A stretch of DNA of 44,395 bases from NCBI GenBank assembly GCA_027624855.1, contig JAQBTQ010000021.1:1-44395 (forward strand), given 5' to 3'. This document shows positions 31,574-41,093 of this stretch, piece by piece (the first letter of the stretch is position 1; the number at the start of each line of letters is the position of its first letter). Position numbers and translations under genes: made by a program. This DNA is from Bacteroidota bacterium. Its GTDB lineage: Bacteria > Bacteroidota > Bacteroidia > Flavobacteriales_D > Sanyastnellaceae. The notes under the pieces were generated by a model. That model did not search any database, had not been told where the DNA came from, and saw nothing but the letters and a program-made list of their open reading frames with translations.

Positions 31574-32332
31574 ATGAAGAACATAGTCGCAGGGAACTGG
31601 AAAAGCAACAAATTGATTGATGAGGCCCAACAGTTGTTTAATGATATTCAATCAATCATTCGAAATGTAGAAAAAACGGAGGTCATCATTGCTCCTCCGC
31701 TTCCTTATCTAGGTCAGTTGGCAGCTTTAAGTAACTCTAAATTATCGATTGGAGCGCAGCAAACCAGTGCATTTGGAATGGGCGCTTTCACCGGCGAAGT
31801 GACGAGTGAGATGCTGAAATCCGTCGGTGTGACATGGGTAATTATTGGGCATTCTGAAAGAAGAGAGGGATTTGGTGAAACAAACGAAGTCGTTAGAAAG
31901 AAAGTCCGATCTGCATTGAACAATGGTTTGAAAGTGATTTTGTGCTGCGGAGAAAATCTGAGCGACCGACAATCCAATGATCATTTTGAATGGGTAGGAA
32001 ATCAAATCCGAGACGGATTGTCTGGGGTGTCGGCTGAGGAAATGAATGACGTGGTAATCGCCTATGAACCCATTTGGGCGATTGGAACTGGGCAGACTGC
32101 CAGCTCTGCTCAAGCACAAGAAATGCATGCACATATTCGTGGAATAGTCAAAGGCTTGTTCGATGAAACTGTCGGTAATCATTGCAGGGTTCTCTATGGA
32201 GGAAGTTGTAAACCAGATAACGCCCAAGAGCTCTTCAGTCAGCCCGACGTCAATGGAGGTTTGATAGGTGGTGCTTCATTGCAGGCAGATTCCTTCGCGG
32301 CGATTGTTTCGGCATCTGAAATGCAACATTGA
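31574..32332 (+). CDS. tpiA: Triosephosphate isomerase
   Basis: 252 residues, normal length. It interconverts dihydroxyacetone phosphate and glyceraldehyde 3-phosphate in glycolysis. Active-site residues are N8 and K10 (AGNWKSN), H93 (IGHSERR) and E165 (AYEPIWAIGTG), with the phosphate-binding YGGS and GGASL loops near the C-terminus. The start is ATG at 31574, one codon after a TTG. It is first in a four-gene operon with prmA following after 4 bases. Confidence 0.97.
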   Translation: MKNIVAGNWKSNKLIDEAQQLFNDIQSIIRNVEKTEVIIAPPLPYLGQLAALSNSKLSIGAQQTSAFGMGAFTGEVTSEMLKSVGVTWVIIGHSERREGFGETNEVVRKKVRSALNNGLKVILCCGENLSDRQSNDHFEWVGNQIRDGLSGVSAEEMNDVVIAYEPIWAIGTGQTASSAQAQEMHAHIRGIVKGLFDETVGNHCRVLYGGSCKPDNAQELFSQPDVNGGLIGGASLQADSFAAIVSASEMQH

Positions 32333-32336
32333 TCCA

Positions 32337-33191
32337 TTGAAGAAAAAAGATCGATTCCTTCAATTGAACTTGGAGTTTAACCCCGTCAATCCAGCTAAGG
32401 AAATTGCCGTAGCCTGGCTTGATGGATGCGGATTTTCAATGTACCAGGATGCACCTGAAGGAATCATTGCATTTGCAATGGAATCAGAGCTGCATGAATC
32501 AGAAATGGAGGATGCTTTGAAAAACCTCACGTCCATTTCAAAGATGAAGGTGGTCCGAAAATGGGTTGAATCTGAAAACTGGAATGAGCAATGGGAAGCG
32601 CATTATGAACCCATTGAAGTAGAGGGGAGATTGACGATGCGGGCTCCATTTCACAATCCACCAGATGCTGGAATTGACATCATTATTCAACCTGAAATGT
32701 CCTTTGGTACAGGACATCACCCAACGACATGGCAAATGATGAAGGGGCTGTTGGAAATTGACTTAACAAACAAGTCTGTACTAGACATTGGCTGCGGAAC
32801 AGGAGCCTTGGCAATAGCTGCAAAAAAAATGGGAGCTGATCAAGTCGTAGCTTTTGACATTGATGAGTGGTCTTTTCAGAATACTCAAGCGAATGTGGAC
32901 CGAAATGCACTAACAGGTACAATTGAAATTTTTCAAGGGAACATTGCGAGTCTCGAGCAAGACCTCGGGAGATTCGACGTCATTTTGGCTAATATCAATC
33001 GAAACGTATTGATAAAAGAAATGAGCGCCTACTCAAATCATCTCATTCCGAATGGGTCAATTTTATTCAGTGGGTTTTACAAAGACGACGAATCGATTAT
33101 TCGAGAAGCGGCAGAACGGAACAACCTAGAACTTAAACACTCCAGTAATCGAGAAGATTGGTCATTCTTAATGTTTGAAAAGATTTCGTAA
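32337..33191 (+). CDS. prmA: Ribosomal protein L11 methyltransferase, TTG start
   Basis: 284 residues if started at the TTG at 32337. It trimethylates ribosomal protein L11 using AdoMet. The N-terminal L11-recognition part (FLQLNLEFNP ... ENWNEQWEAHYEP) precedes SFGTGHHPTT, the AdoMet loop VLDIGCGTGALAIAAKKMGA and LANINRNVL. No ATG or GTG is available between the tpiA stop and the conserved N-terminus; the next methionine would remove the first strands. Hence TTG, 4 bases after the tpiA stop, is the best start, with translation probably re-initiating from tpiA. The larger open frame overlapping tpiA is not family-like. Confidence 0.88.
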   Translation: MKKKDRFLQLNLEFNPVNPAKEIAVAWLDGCGFSMYQDAPEGIIAFAMESELHESEMEDALKNLTSISKMKVVRKWVESENWNEQWEAHYEPIEVEGRLTMRAPFHNPPDAGIDIIIQPEMSFGTGHHPTTWQMMKGLLEIDLTNKSVLDIGCGTGALAIAAKKMGADQVVAFDIDEWSFQNTQANVDRNALTGTIEIFQGNIASLEQDLGRFDVILANINRNVLIKEMSAYSNHLIPNGSILFSGFYKDDESIIREAAERNNLELKHSSNREDWSFLMFEKIS

Positions 33192-33233
33192 GAATTGTTT
33201 CGAACGGGAAATGGTCAACTTATCTTGGACCTG

Positions 33234-36200
33234 ATGCCCCGACTCTCAAGCATTTTTCATCTTCAATGGCTGGCTAAAGCATGGATATTGGCGGTATTTC
33301 TAGTATCCCAATTTTCGATTACGGGTCAGACCATCGAATGCGAAGAAGTCGCACGTTCAATACGATCTTTTGGATTGGCAAAAGAGGACGCTAAATGGGC
33401 CAGTAATGAACTACAGCCTTTACTGTGTCAAGGATTCATCTCCAGCACCCAACTGAATCAAATGAATCGGGTTCTTGAAGGGTTTAAAAAGTACCGAATG
33501 GGTTCAAACAATGGTGTGCGTGATTATGTCTTCACGGCCCATTCTATTCTTGTCAATGATTCTGCACGATGGGATGGTTGGCATCAGGTCATTCTGCAAA
33601 TGCTGGACGACAAAGGCCAACGAAAGTCCTTGCCCGTTTTTTTAGAAAATTCGGCGCAACTGATTTTTGAAAACGTTTTATGGGAAGACCGGTACCACAC
33701 TTGGGAAATCGATGGAAAGTCGTGGGAGTTTGTCGTTGCTGATGATAAACCGTATGTGCGTTTTGAATCTGTGAATTTGTGGATGCTGAATGACCAAGAC
33801 ACCATTGAAATAAAAAATATTGCGGGCCAGTGGGATGTTTCGGATGATGAGCTAGATCTATCAGGATTTCGTTTACCATGGAAAGGAACGATTTTTGACG
33901 AGCAATCGACGTATGCTGAATTCCCTGAATCACAGATTAGCCTGAAAAAGGACTACTTAAGCAATGCCTCTGTCGTTTTTCATTCTGAATTCATAAAGAC
34001 TCCAATAAAAGGAAAAATCAAAGCGGAATTAACTAAATCAACGTCGAGAGAGACGAAAGAAACGCCCGTCTTTGAATCAGTGCAATCCTCTTTGAAACTT
34101 GATTCCTTGTATGAACATTTCACATTTCAAGGAGGAATTCGAATAGAGGGGTCCAATATCAACGGCATAAGCAGTCAAGGAAAGCCTGGTAAGATGCAAT
34201 TGGTTGTTGAAGATTCCGTTTTTATGCAATTTGAAGGTGCAGAGTTCAAGTTCATGCCGGACGGATGGGAATCTAAAAGATCGGGGAGTGCCTTTTATTA
34301 CAAAGGTGATACGGTTGTGCATTCAGACTCCGATATCCGATTTTTTGAATCCAACCAGACAATTGATGTTTTGCGACAAACGGAAGGGATCGGTCAACAA
34401 CCATTCTACGATGGATACCACAAATTGTTTTGGGATGTCAGTGGATATTCTTGGACGGTCGGGAGTCCTCAAATTGAAATTGGAAAGCGGATTTTCAATG
34501 GCCCCATTTCTGCCGCATTCATGAGCGATCAATTTTTTGAAAAAAGTGAATTTGAACGACTCAGAGGCTATGATTATATCCATCCGATCATTGAATTGGT
34601 AGACTTCGGGAATCAAAGGGGTATAAAAACATTTGCTTCATCGGATTATGCCCAATACTTGAGGTTGGATTTAGCACAAACGCAAGCCCTGCTAATGGGT
34701 ATGGCGAATCATGGATATGTTGCTTACGACCTCATACATAATCGCGCGACGATTGAAGACAAGGCATTCGCTCACGTCCTTTACTCAGGTAAACGCGCCG
34801 ATTATGATTTGCTGCGTTTCATTTCAACACCACAATCTGGTGCTAATGCAACCTGGAGCTTGAACAATGGATTTTTTACGGTGCGCGGGGTGGATGAGGC
34901 CATGATCAGCCCTTCACGAGAAGTTTCAATTGTCCCTTCGGATAAAAAGGTTGTCATCAAAGAAGACTGCGACTTCATCTTCAATGGACTTGTGCATGCC
35001 GGAAACATGGAACTCGAGGGCAATCAACTAGACTTTGATTACTCGGAGTTCACGTTGTCATTTGATAAGATCGAGCACGTAAGGTTTGCGATTACCGAAT
35101 CTGACTCCACCACATCACCGCCCACTGAAAACGATCAGTGGTTGAAGAGTCAATTGAGCCAAGTATCAGGACGCCTATCCATCGATCACCCTTTGAACAA
35201 ATCGGGCACAGCGATCGAACAGTTTCCGGATTTCCCAACGTTTAAAAGCCAAGACCCAAGCTTTGTTTACTACGACCCAGAAGCTTTCCAAGGAGTATAT
35301 TCTTCCAATTCATTTTATTTCGCTGTTGTACCCTTCGAGTTAAATGACTTGGACAATTTATCCAGGGAAAATTTGAAACTTGACGGGACCTTGGTTTCTT
35401 CAGGAATCTTTCAAGACATAGAAGAGCCCTTGGTAGTAATGGAAGATTATCATTTTGGATTTCGGGTACCTTCTCCAAATTCAGGATTTCCTATCTATGA
35501 TAGTGACGCCAAATTCACATCTGACGTATTGCTTGATGGGAGCGGCCTGCACGGAGACGGCACGTTCGAGTTTAATAACGCGCGAATTGAATCCCATGAC
35601 ATCTTCTTCCTTCCGGATTCAGTTGTTGCTAGAATGGATCGGTTCACCCATCAATCTGACATCAATAACAACCTTCCATATGTTCAAGGTGAGACGGGAT
35701 TGCTTCGTTTCATGCGAGAGGACGAAAGCTTGCGGCTAATAAGTAAGGCCGATCCTTTTCAGCTCTACGATGCTGAAGCGAATTTTTCTGGCGAAATATC
35801 ATTGTTTGCCAACGAAATGACCGCAAATGGCGAAATTGAAATGAAGCAAGCCCGGATTCTTTCCGAACGATTTTTGTTGGGCCATTCAAAATTGCGTTCG
35901 GTCAAGGCTGATTTTAGCTTGTTTGCTGAAACAGAAGCTGTGTCAGCTTTCAGAACAACCGATGTTACATGCGCCATCGACTTCTCAGACAGGGAGGGAT
36001 TGTTTGCACCCAATTCAGGAGAAACGGCCATCGAACTTCCAATTCAACAGTACCTCTGTTACATGGATAAATTCCGATGGTTCATGGACCGCGATGAAAT
36101 CATCTTGATTTCTGAACGTGATGTTTCGTCTTTGCCATTGGATTATAGTCGGCAAAAGAAAATTTCAAATTTCGTGAGTATTCATCCGGCTCAGGACTCA

Positions 36201-37700
36201 CTTCATTTTTTGAGCTCAAAAGCGGTGTATTCCATTGGACAGGATGTGCTTAATTGTGATGGAGTAAATGAAATTGCACTAGCTGATGCTACAGTTTTAC
36301 CAGGGAATCAAGCCATTATCATTCGGCAAAATGCTCAGATGGATCCATTAGTCGATGCGGAACTAATCGCAAATTCAACCACGCAGCATCATTATTTCAA
36401 AAATGTCGGATTGAGCGTTTTTGGAAAGAACAACTTCATAGGATCAGGCGACTACCAATACACTCAGGCGGACAAAACCGTCCACTCCATTTCAATGAAT
36501 CAGATTTATGTTGATGAAACATTGCAGACGCATGCCATTGGTGCAGTTACCGCAAAGGATCATTTTAGCTTAAGCGAGGCATTCGAATTTGCTGGAGAAA
36601 TGGAGGTGTTCGCTTCAAATCCATTGCTACTCTTCAAAGGAGGGGCACGTCTCGTTAAGGGATGTGATCGATTTCAATCACAGTGGTTGGCTTTCGAGTC
36701 ATACATCGATCCTAAAAACGTGGCCATTCCAGTTCCTGAGCAACCACTGGATGTGGATGGAGAGGTACTTGCACTGGGAATGATGGCCTCAAATCGTCCC
36801 CCATATGATCTATATCCATCATTCCTTCAGCCAGCAGGTGAGTCAGATGAGCTGATGTTGATGTCACCTGAAGGAGCTCTACAATACAAAAACGGAATTT
36901 ATTCCATCGCATCGCAGAGTAAAATGGAGAACACCAAAGAGCCTGGCAATTTGATTCAGCTAAATCCTGCGACATGCGCTCTTACAGGAAATGGTTCTTT
37001 CAACTTCCCCTTGAATTTTGGTCTGGCCGAATTTAAGATGGTCGGTGATTTCAGCATGGACAACCGAGGGTCGGCCCATTTTCAAGGCACCATCATGCTG
37101 AATTATCACTTCGAGCAAGATTTGTTTGATCGCATGGCCTCACAAATCCCAAATTGGACTGCAAGTTCTTCTTTGAACTTGGGTGAAACCAATTTTGAAA
37201 CCGCACTTTCGACATGGCTTGGTAGAGAAAGTAGTCAAGATCTAATCAATGATTTGGCGCTTACAGGACAATTGAAAAACATCCCAAAACAAATGCGCAA
37301 TGCAATGATTCTTACCGGTGTTGACCTCACATGGGATGATCGTGAAGAGGCTTGGATCTCTTCGAGCCAACTGGGTATTGCTACATTGGGAAAAGCTTCT
37401 GCGTTCATTCAAATGCCGGGTAAATTGGAATTGAGAAGAAATCGAAGTGGAGACGAATTCTCTCTTTACTTGCACGGAAATGAAGAGAACTGGTATTTCC
37501 AGGATTATAAACTTGTGGATGGTCTTCATGGTAAATTGAACTTGACCGCAAGTGACAAAGTCTTCTATGAAATATTGAATGACATTCGAGTTGAGAAAAG
37601 AACGGATAAAGGGAAAGAAGGCCAAACCATCACGTATCAGCCTATTACTTCAACGCGCAAAAGAGATAATTTGGTTGATACCTATCGAGACTTTGATTAA
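33234..37700 (+). CDS. Giant uncharacterised envelope protein (1488 aa)
   Basis: I do not recognise a named family. The protein has an N-terminal hydrophobic segment consistent with a signal peptide (about 10-31, ending SITGQT), so it should leave the cytoplasm. The rest is almost all alternating hydrophobic/polar beta-strand-like sequence without further membrane segments. A helical N-terminal region (about 35-90) is followed by repeated strand-turn elements such as GSGDYQYTQADKTVHSISM and LDGSGLHGDGTFEFNNARI, somewhat reminiscent of OstA/LptA-like beta-jellyroll proteins; that comparison is only by eye. There is no T9SS domain; the C-terminus is polar (TYRDFD). The start was taken at 33234, where the hydrophobic segment begins. 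It overlaps fadH by one base (TAATG) and follows prmA by 42 bases. Confidence 0.75.
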   Translation: MPRLSSIFHLQWLAKAWILAVFLVSQFSITGQTIECEEVARSIRSFGLAKEDAKWASNELQPLLCQGFISSTQLNQMNRVLEGFKKYRMGSNNGVRDYVFTAHSILVNDSARWDGWHQVILQMLDDKGQRKSLPVFLENSAQLIFENVLWEDRYHTWEIDGKSWEFVVADDKPYVRFESVNLWMLNDQDTIEIKNIAGQWDVSDDELDLSGFRLPWKGTIFDEQSTYAEFPESQISLKKDYLSNASVVFHSEFIKTPIKGKIKAELTKSTSRETKETPVFESVQSSLKLDSLYEHFTFQGGIRIEGSNINGISSQGKPGKMQLVVEDSVFMQFEGAEFKFMPDGWESKRSGSAFYYKGDTVVHSDSDIRFFESNQTIDVLRQTEGIGQQPFYDGYHKLFWDVSGYSWTVGSPQIEIGKRIFNGPISAAFMSDQFFEKSEFERLRGYDYIHPIIELVDFGNQRGIKTFASSDYAQYLRLDLAQTQALLMGMANHGYVAYDLIHNRATIEDKAFAHVLYSGKRADYDLLRFISTPQSGANATWSLNNGFFTVRGVDEAMISPSREVSIVPSDKKVVIKEDCDFIFNGLVHAGNMELEGNQLDFDYSEFTLSFDKIEHVRFAITESDSTTSPPTENDQWLKSQLSQVSGRLSIDHPLNKSGTAIEQFPDFPTFKSQDPSFVYYDPEAFQGVYSSNSFYFAVVPFELNDLDNLSRENLKLDGTLVSSGIFQDIEEPLVVMEDYHFGFRVPSPNSGFPIYDSDAKFTSDVLLDGSGLHGDGTFEFNNARIESHDIFFLPDSVVARMDRFTHQSDINNNLPYVQGETGLLRFMREDESLRLISKADPFQLYDAEANFSGEISLFANEMTANGEIEMKQARILSERFLLGHSKLRSVKADFSLFAETEAVSAFRTTDVTCAIDFSDREGLFAPNSGETAIELPIQQYLCYMDKFRWFMDRDEIILISERDVSSLPLDYSRQKKISNFVSIHPAQDSLHFLSSKAVYSIGQDVLNCDGVNEIALADATVLPGNQAIIIRQNAQMDPLVDAELIANSTTQHHYFKNVGLSVFGKNNFIGSGDYQYTQADKTVHSISMNQIYVDETLQTHAIGAVTAKDHFSLSEAFEFAGEMEVFASNPLLLFKGGARLVKGCDRFQSQWLAFESYIDPKNVAIPVPEQPLDVDGEVLALGMMASNRPPYDLYPSFLQPAGESDELMLMSPEGALQYKNGIYSIASQSKMENTKEPGNLIQLNPATCALTGNGSFNFPLNFGLAEFKMVGDFSMDNRGSAHFQGTIMLNYHFEQDLFDRMASQIPNWTASSSLNLGETNFETALSTWLGRESSQDLINDLALTGQLKNIPKQMRNAMILTGVDLTWDDREEAWISSSQLGIATLGKASAFIQMPGKLELRRNRSGDEFSLYLHGNEENWYFQDYKLVDGLHGKLNLTASDKVFYEILNDIRVEKRTDKGKEGQTITYQPITSTRKRDNLVDTYRDFD

Positions 37701-39727
37701 TGAGCCATCCCAAATACCCCCATCTTTTTGAACCCATAAAGTTTGGCTCGATGACATTGCCAAATCGAGTGATCATGGGTAGCATGCATACCGGTCTTGA
37801 AGAAGAACGGGGCGGTATTGAAAAATTGGCTCGCTTTTATGAGGAGCGCGCAAAAGGTGGAGTAGGGCTCATTGTAACAGGAGGAATCAGCCCAAATCGT
37901 GAAGGTGCATTGGGACCTGGTGGGGCCCGCATGCAAAGTTTTCGCCAAGCTAAGAAGCATCGCATTGTCACTGATTCGGTGCATGAGGCCAACGCTAAAA
38001 TATTCATGCAGATTTTGCATGGTGGACGCTATAGTTACCACCCATGGAACGTTGCACCATCGGCTATTAAAGCCCCAATCAATCGGTTCAAACCCAGGGC
38101 ACTGAACTCGTGGGGAATACGCCGAACTATCAAATCATTTGTCCGAAGTGCTGTGCTAGCAAAGGAAGCGGGGTACGACGGCGTTGAGATTATGGGATCA
38201 GAAGGCTATCTGATTAACCAATTCATCGTTTCGTCGACCAATAAACGCACGGATGAATATGGTGGTGCATTCAAGAATCGAATTCGTTTTCCAATTGAAA
38301 TCATCGAAGGAATTCGCGAGACACTAGGCAATGACTTTGGGATAATGTATCGCTTAAGCATGCTGGATCTGGTGGATTCAGGAAGCTCTTGGGATGAAGT
38401 CGTTGAATTGGCTCAACGTGTGGAATTGGCTGGGGCTGATGCCATTAATACAGGCATTGGGTGGCATGAAGCGAGAATACCAACCATTGCGACATTGGTC
38501 CCACGAGGCGGCTTCACTTTTGTTACAAAGAAATTGATGGGATCGGTGAAAATTCCATTGATTACGAGCAATCGACTCAACACGCCAGAGGCCTGCGAAT
38601 CGGCGATAGCTGAAGGCCATGCAGATATGGTTTCCATGGCTCGACCATTTTTGGCAGACCCAGTTTTCATCAACAAGGCAGCACAAGAAAAATCCCATTT
38701 CATCAATACTTGCATTGGCTGCAACCAAGCGTGCTTAGATCATATTTTTCAGCGTAAAGTAGCTTCTTGTTTGGTTAATCCAAGGGCTTCTCATGAAGAC
38801 ACATGGCCATTAAAGGCCAGGACGAAAACGCCTAAATCCATTGCAGTTGTAGGAGCTGGGCCAGCCGGTTTGAGTGCCTCAACCGAGCTCGCTCGATTGG
38901 GAAATAACGTGAGTCTTTTCGAACAAAATGAAAAAATTGGAGGCCAATTCAATCTCGCCAAGTCCATTCCAGGAAAAGAGGAATTCAACGAGACCCTCCG
39001 GTATTTTACCCATTTATTGGAGGCTTTAGAAATAGATGTTCGTTTGAATACACGCGCAACTTTAGAGGATTTAAATTCCTTTGATTTGGTGGTTGTTGCA
39101 AGTGGGGTGCAACCCAGGAAATGGAATATTCAAGGTGTAAAGGATTCCTCTCGGGTACATTCCTACACGGAAGTCCTCAGCGGCCCTCTAAACCTAGGGA
39201 AGAACGTGGCAATCATTGGTGCAGGAGGCATTGGCTTTGATGTGGCGGAGTTTTTACTTCACGAGGAAAGCTCCGATAATTTTTTTGATGAATGGGGAAT
39301 CGATCGAGATATAGCAGACCGTGGTGGATTGAAATCACCAACCCTTGTTAAGCCCATTCGAAACATTACCATGTTCCAACGGTCCGAAGAAAAAGTAGGT
39401 GGTAGACTCGGGAAAACCACTGGCTGGATCCATCGAAATGGACTAAAGCGTCGAGGAGTGGTCATGAAAAATGGAATTTCATACTCTAAATTGGAAGGGA
39501 ACGTACTTTATTTTGAGGAGAGAGGACAAGCGAAATCGGCCGAATTCGATGATATCGTTGTTTGCATAGGACAAGAGGCATTTCATCCACTGAAAGAAGA
39601 ATTGGAGCAGGCCGGAAAGAAAGTATATACCATTGGAGGAGCCCATAATGCCTCCGGCTTAGACGCCGAAAGAGCTATTCTTGAAGGATTGCAGCTGGCG
39701 TATAGTCTGGATGAATGGCGGGCTTAG
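37700..39727 (+). CDS. fadH: NADPH-dependent 2,4-dienoyl-CoA reductase
   Basis: 675 residues, as in E. coli FadH. An N-terminal FMN TIM barrel (old yellow enzyme type) has active-site Y170 (GSEGYLINQF) and H256 (GWHEAR). The 4Fe-4S cysteines are C338, C341, C345 and C357 (C-x2-C-x3-C-x11-C). The C-terminal FAD/NADPH part has VVGAGPAGLSAS and AIIGAGGIGFDVAEF. It reduces the 2,4-dienoyl-CoA formed when unsaturated fatty acids are beta-oxidised. The ATG overlaps the stop of the giant unknown gene by one base. Convergent plsC ends 8 bases downstream. Confidence 0.93.
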   Translation: MSHPKYPHLFEPIKFGSMTLPNRVIMGSMHTGLEEERGGIEKLARFYEERAKGGVGLIVTGGISPNREGALGPGGARMQSFRQAKKHRIVTDSVHEANAKIFMQILHGGRYSYHPWNVAPSAIKAPINRFKPRALNSWGIRRTIKSFVRSAVLAKEAGYDGVEIMGSEGYLINQFIVSSTNKRTDEYGGAFKNRIRFPIEIIEGIRETLGNDFGIMYRLSMLDLVDSGSSWDEVVELAQRVELAGADAINTGIGWHEARIPTIATLVPRGGFTFVTKKLMGSVKIPLITSNRLNTPEACESAIAEGHADMVSMARPFLADPVFINKAAQEKSHFINTCIGCNQACLDHIFQRKVASCLVNPRASHEDTWPLKARTKTPKSIAVVGAGPAGLSASTELARLGNNVSLFEQNEKIGGQFNLAKSIPGKEEFNETLRYFTHLLEALEIDVRLNTRATLEDLNSFDLVVVASGVQPRKWNIQGVKDSSRVHSYTEVLSGPLNLGKNVAIIGAGGIGFDVAEFLLHEESSDNFFDEWGIDRDIADRGGLKSPTLVKPIRNITMFQRSEEKVGGRLGKTTGWIHRNGLKRRGVVMKNGISYSKLEGNVLYFEERGQAKSAEFDDIVVCIGQEAFHPLKEELEQAGKKVYTIGGAHNASGLDAERAILEGLQLAYSLDEWRA

Positions 39728-39735
39728 ATGAACAC

Positions 39736-40494
39736 TTAGTTTGGTGTGTCTAGATGAGATTCGTGCCATTCTTTCATTTTTAAAATTGCCTGCTCTGCTT
39801 GATTTTTGAATGCGTCAATGTCAGTTTTGGAGGCAGTCTTTGGCGGATCTATTGGTGCTCCGAATCGAACATGAATGGGATTCCTTCGCACGAAAAAGCT
39901 CCCTTTAGGCAACGCGAATTGCGTTCCGTGAATATGAATTGGAATCACTTGAGTTTGCGTTGCTTGAGCTAAATGGAATGCGCCCTTTTTGAAAGGCAAT
40001 AAATCACCCTTTGAAGACCTCGTGCCTTCTGGATAGACAATGACAGATATTCCATCATTGATTGTCCTATGCAATCGTTCTATGGATTGCTTTGCCGATT
40101 GCGGATTGGATCGGTCAATGAAAACCGTCCCAACACGCTCATTTAACAAACCTAATAAAGGGACTTTTCGAATGCTCTCTTTCGCTAAATACACAATAGG
40201 CCGCGGAATTGAAGCAGCGGAAGCATTGATATCCAGTTGACTCATGTGATTCGAAACAAAAACAGCGGCTACTGGCCAATTACTGGGATCTGCTTCCGGG
40301 GAATGAAATGTGACATTCAGATTATTGTTGCCAAGCAACCGCAGCATGTTTCGACTCCAGAACCTTTGCCCAATATTTATCAAAACCCACCTCGAATTTC
40401 TCTTGCTGACTAAAACCAAAGTCAAAGCAATGAAGCAGCTTATCATGGTCCAGCATAGAACGACAGCAGTTAAAAACGGAGAATACCATTTCAT
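39736..40494 (-). CDS. plsC: 1-acyl-sn-glycerol-3-phosphate acyltransferase
   Basis: 252 residues. An N-terminal membrane helix (about 7-29) is followed by the acyltransferase HX4D motif (NHMSQLD, H83 and D88), the FIDR segment, and the EGTR motif at 156-159 (YPEGTRS). It makes phosphatidic acid from lysophosphatidate at the inner membrane. The ATG overlaps the stop of the pseudouridine synthase gene by four bases (ATGA), so it is probably translated by coupling. Confidence 0.9.
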   Translation of the reverse strand: MKWYSPFLTAVVLCWTMISCFIALTLVLVSKRNSRWVLINIGQRFWSRNMLRLLGNNNLNVTFHSPEADPSNWPVAAVFVSNHMSQLDINASAASIPRPIVYLAKESIRKVPLLGLLNERVGTVFIDRSNPQSAKQSIERLHRTINDGISVIVYPEGTRSSKGDLLPFKKGAFHLAQATQTQVIPIHIHGTQFALPKGSFFVRRNPIHVRFGAPIDPPKTASKTDIDAFKNQAEQAILKMKEWHESHLDTPN

Positions 40495-41093
40495 GATTGA
40501 GACCTTATGGATTGGATTGCTTCGAGGTGCTGGGTTGTCAAGGAAGTCACTTCACCTGGTCTTAATTTAAGTTGAGTTAACCGCAATTGTCCAATTTGAA
40601 ATCTGATTAATCTCAATGTGGGATTTCCAACTTGGGCGGTCATCCTTCGAATTTGCCTGTTTTTTCCTTCTGATAGACCAATTTCAAGCCATGAGGTAGG
40701 CACCGTAGCCCTATAGCGAATATCAGGTATGCGCCGTTGAATTCGAGGTTCCTCAATTTTTATTGCTGAAGCTGGAGAGAGTCTGACATTTTTACTCTTA
40801 ATCCTAACCGTCATGGGAGATCTCAATGTAGTTAGAGTTTCTTCCGACACCTCTCCTTCAACTTGGACCCAATATTTTTTTAAGAACCCTGCATCTGGAT
40901 GAGTCAAAAGAGACTTGAAGCGATTGTCATTTGTCAAAATCAACAAGCCTTCAGAATCCCTATCCAGTCTGCCAACAGGATAGACGTCTTTTGGTAAGTT
41001 CAAATTCAATTCTAGAATTCCCGGATGTCCCGATTCGCTGCTAAATTGACTTAAAACCCCAAATGGCTTGTGTAAGGCAAAATAATGATGCAT
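40491..41093 (-). CDS. rRNA pseudouridine synthase, RluE-like
   Basis: 200 residues, short and lacking an S4 domain. The catalytic aspartate D44 is in GRLDRDSEGLLILTND; KYWVQVEGEV and GKNRQIRRMTAQVG (about 153-166) complete the RsuA/RluB/E/F signature. RluE modifies U2457 of 23S rRNA; the absence of S4 makes RluE the closest fit, but the target is inferred. The ATG at 41093 overlaps the upstream stop by one base (TGATG). Confidence 0.87.
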   Translation of the reverse strand: MHHYFALHKPFGVLSQFSSESGHPGILELNLNLPKDVYPVGRLDRDSEGLLILTNDNRFKSLLTHPDAGFLKKYWVQVEGEVSEETLTTLRSPMTVRIKSKNVRLSPASAIKIEEPRIQRRIPDIRYRATVPTSWLEIGLSEGKNRQIRRMTAQVGNPTLRLIRFQIGQLRLTQLKLRPGEVTSLTTQHLEAIQSIRSQS

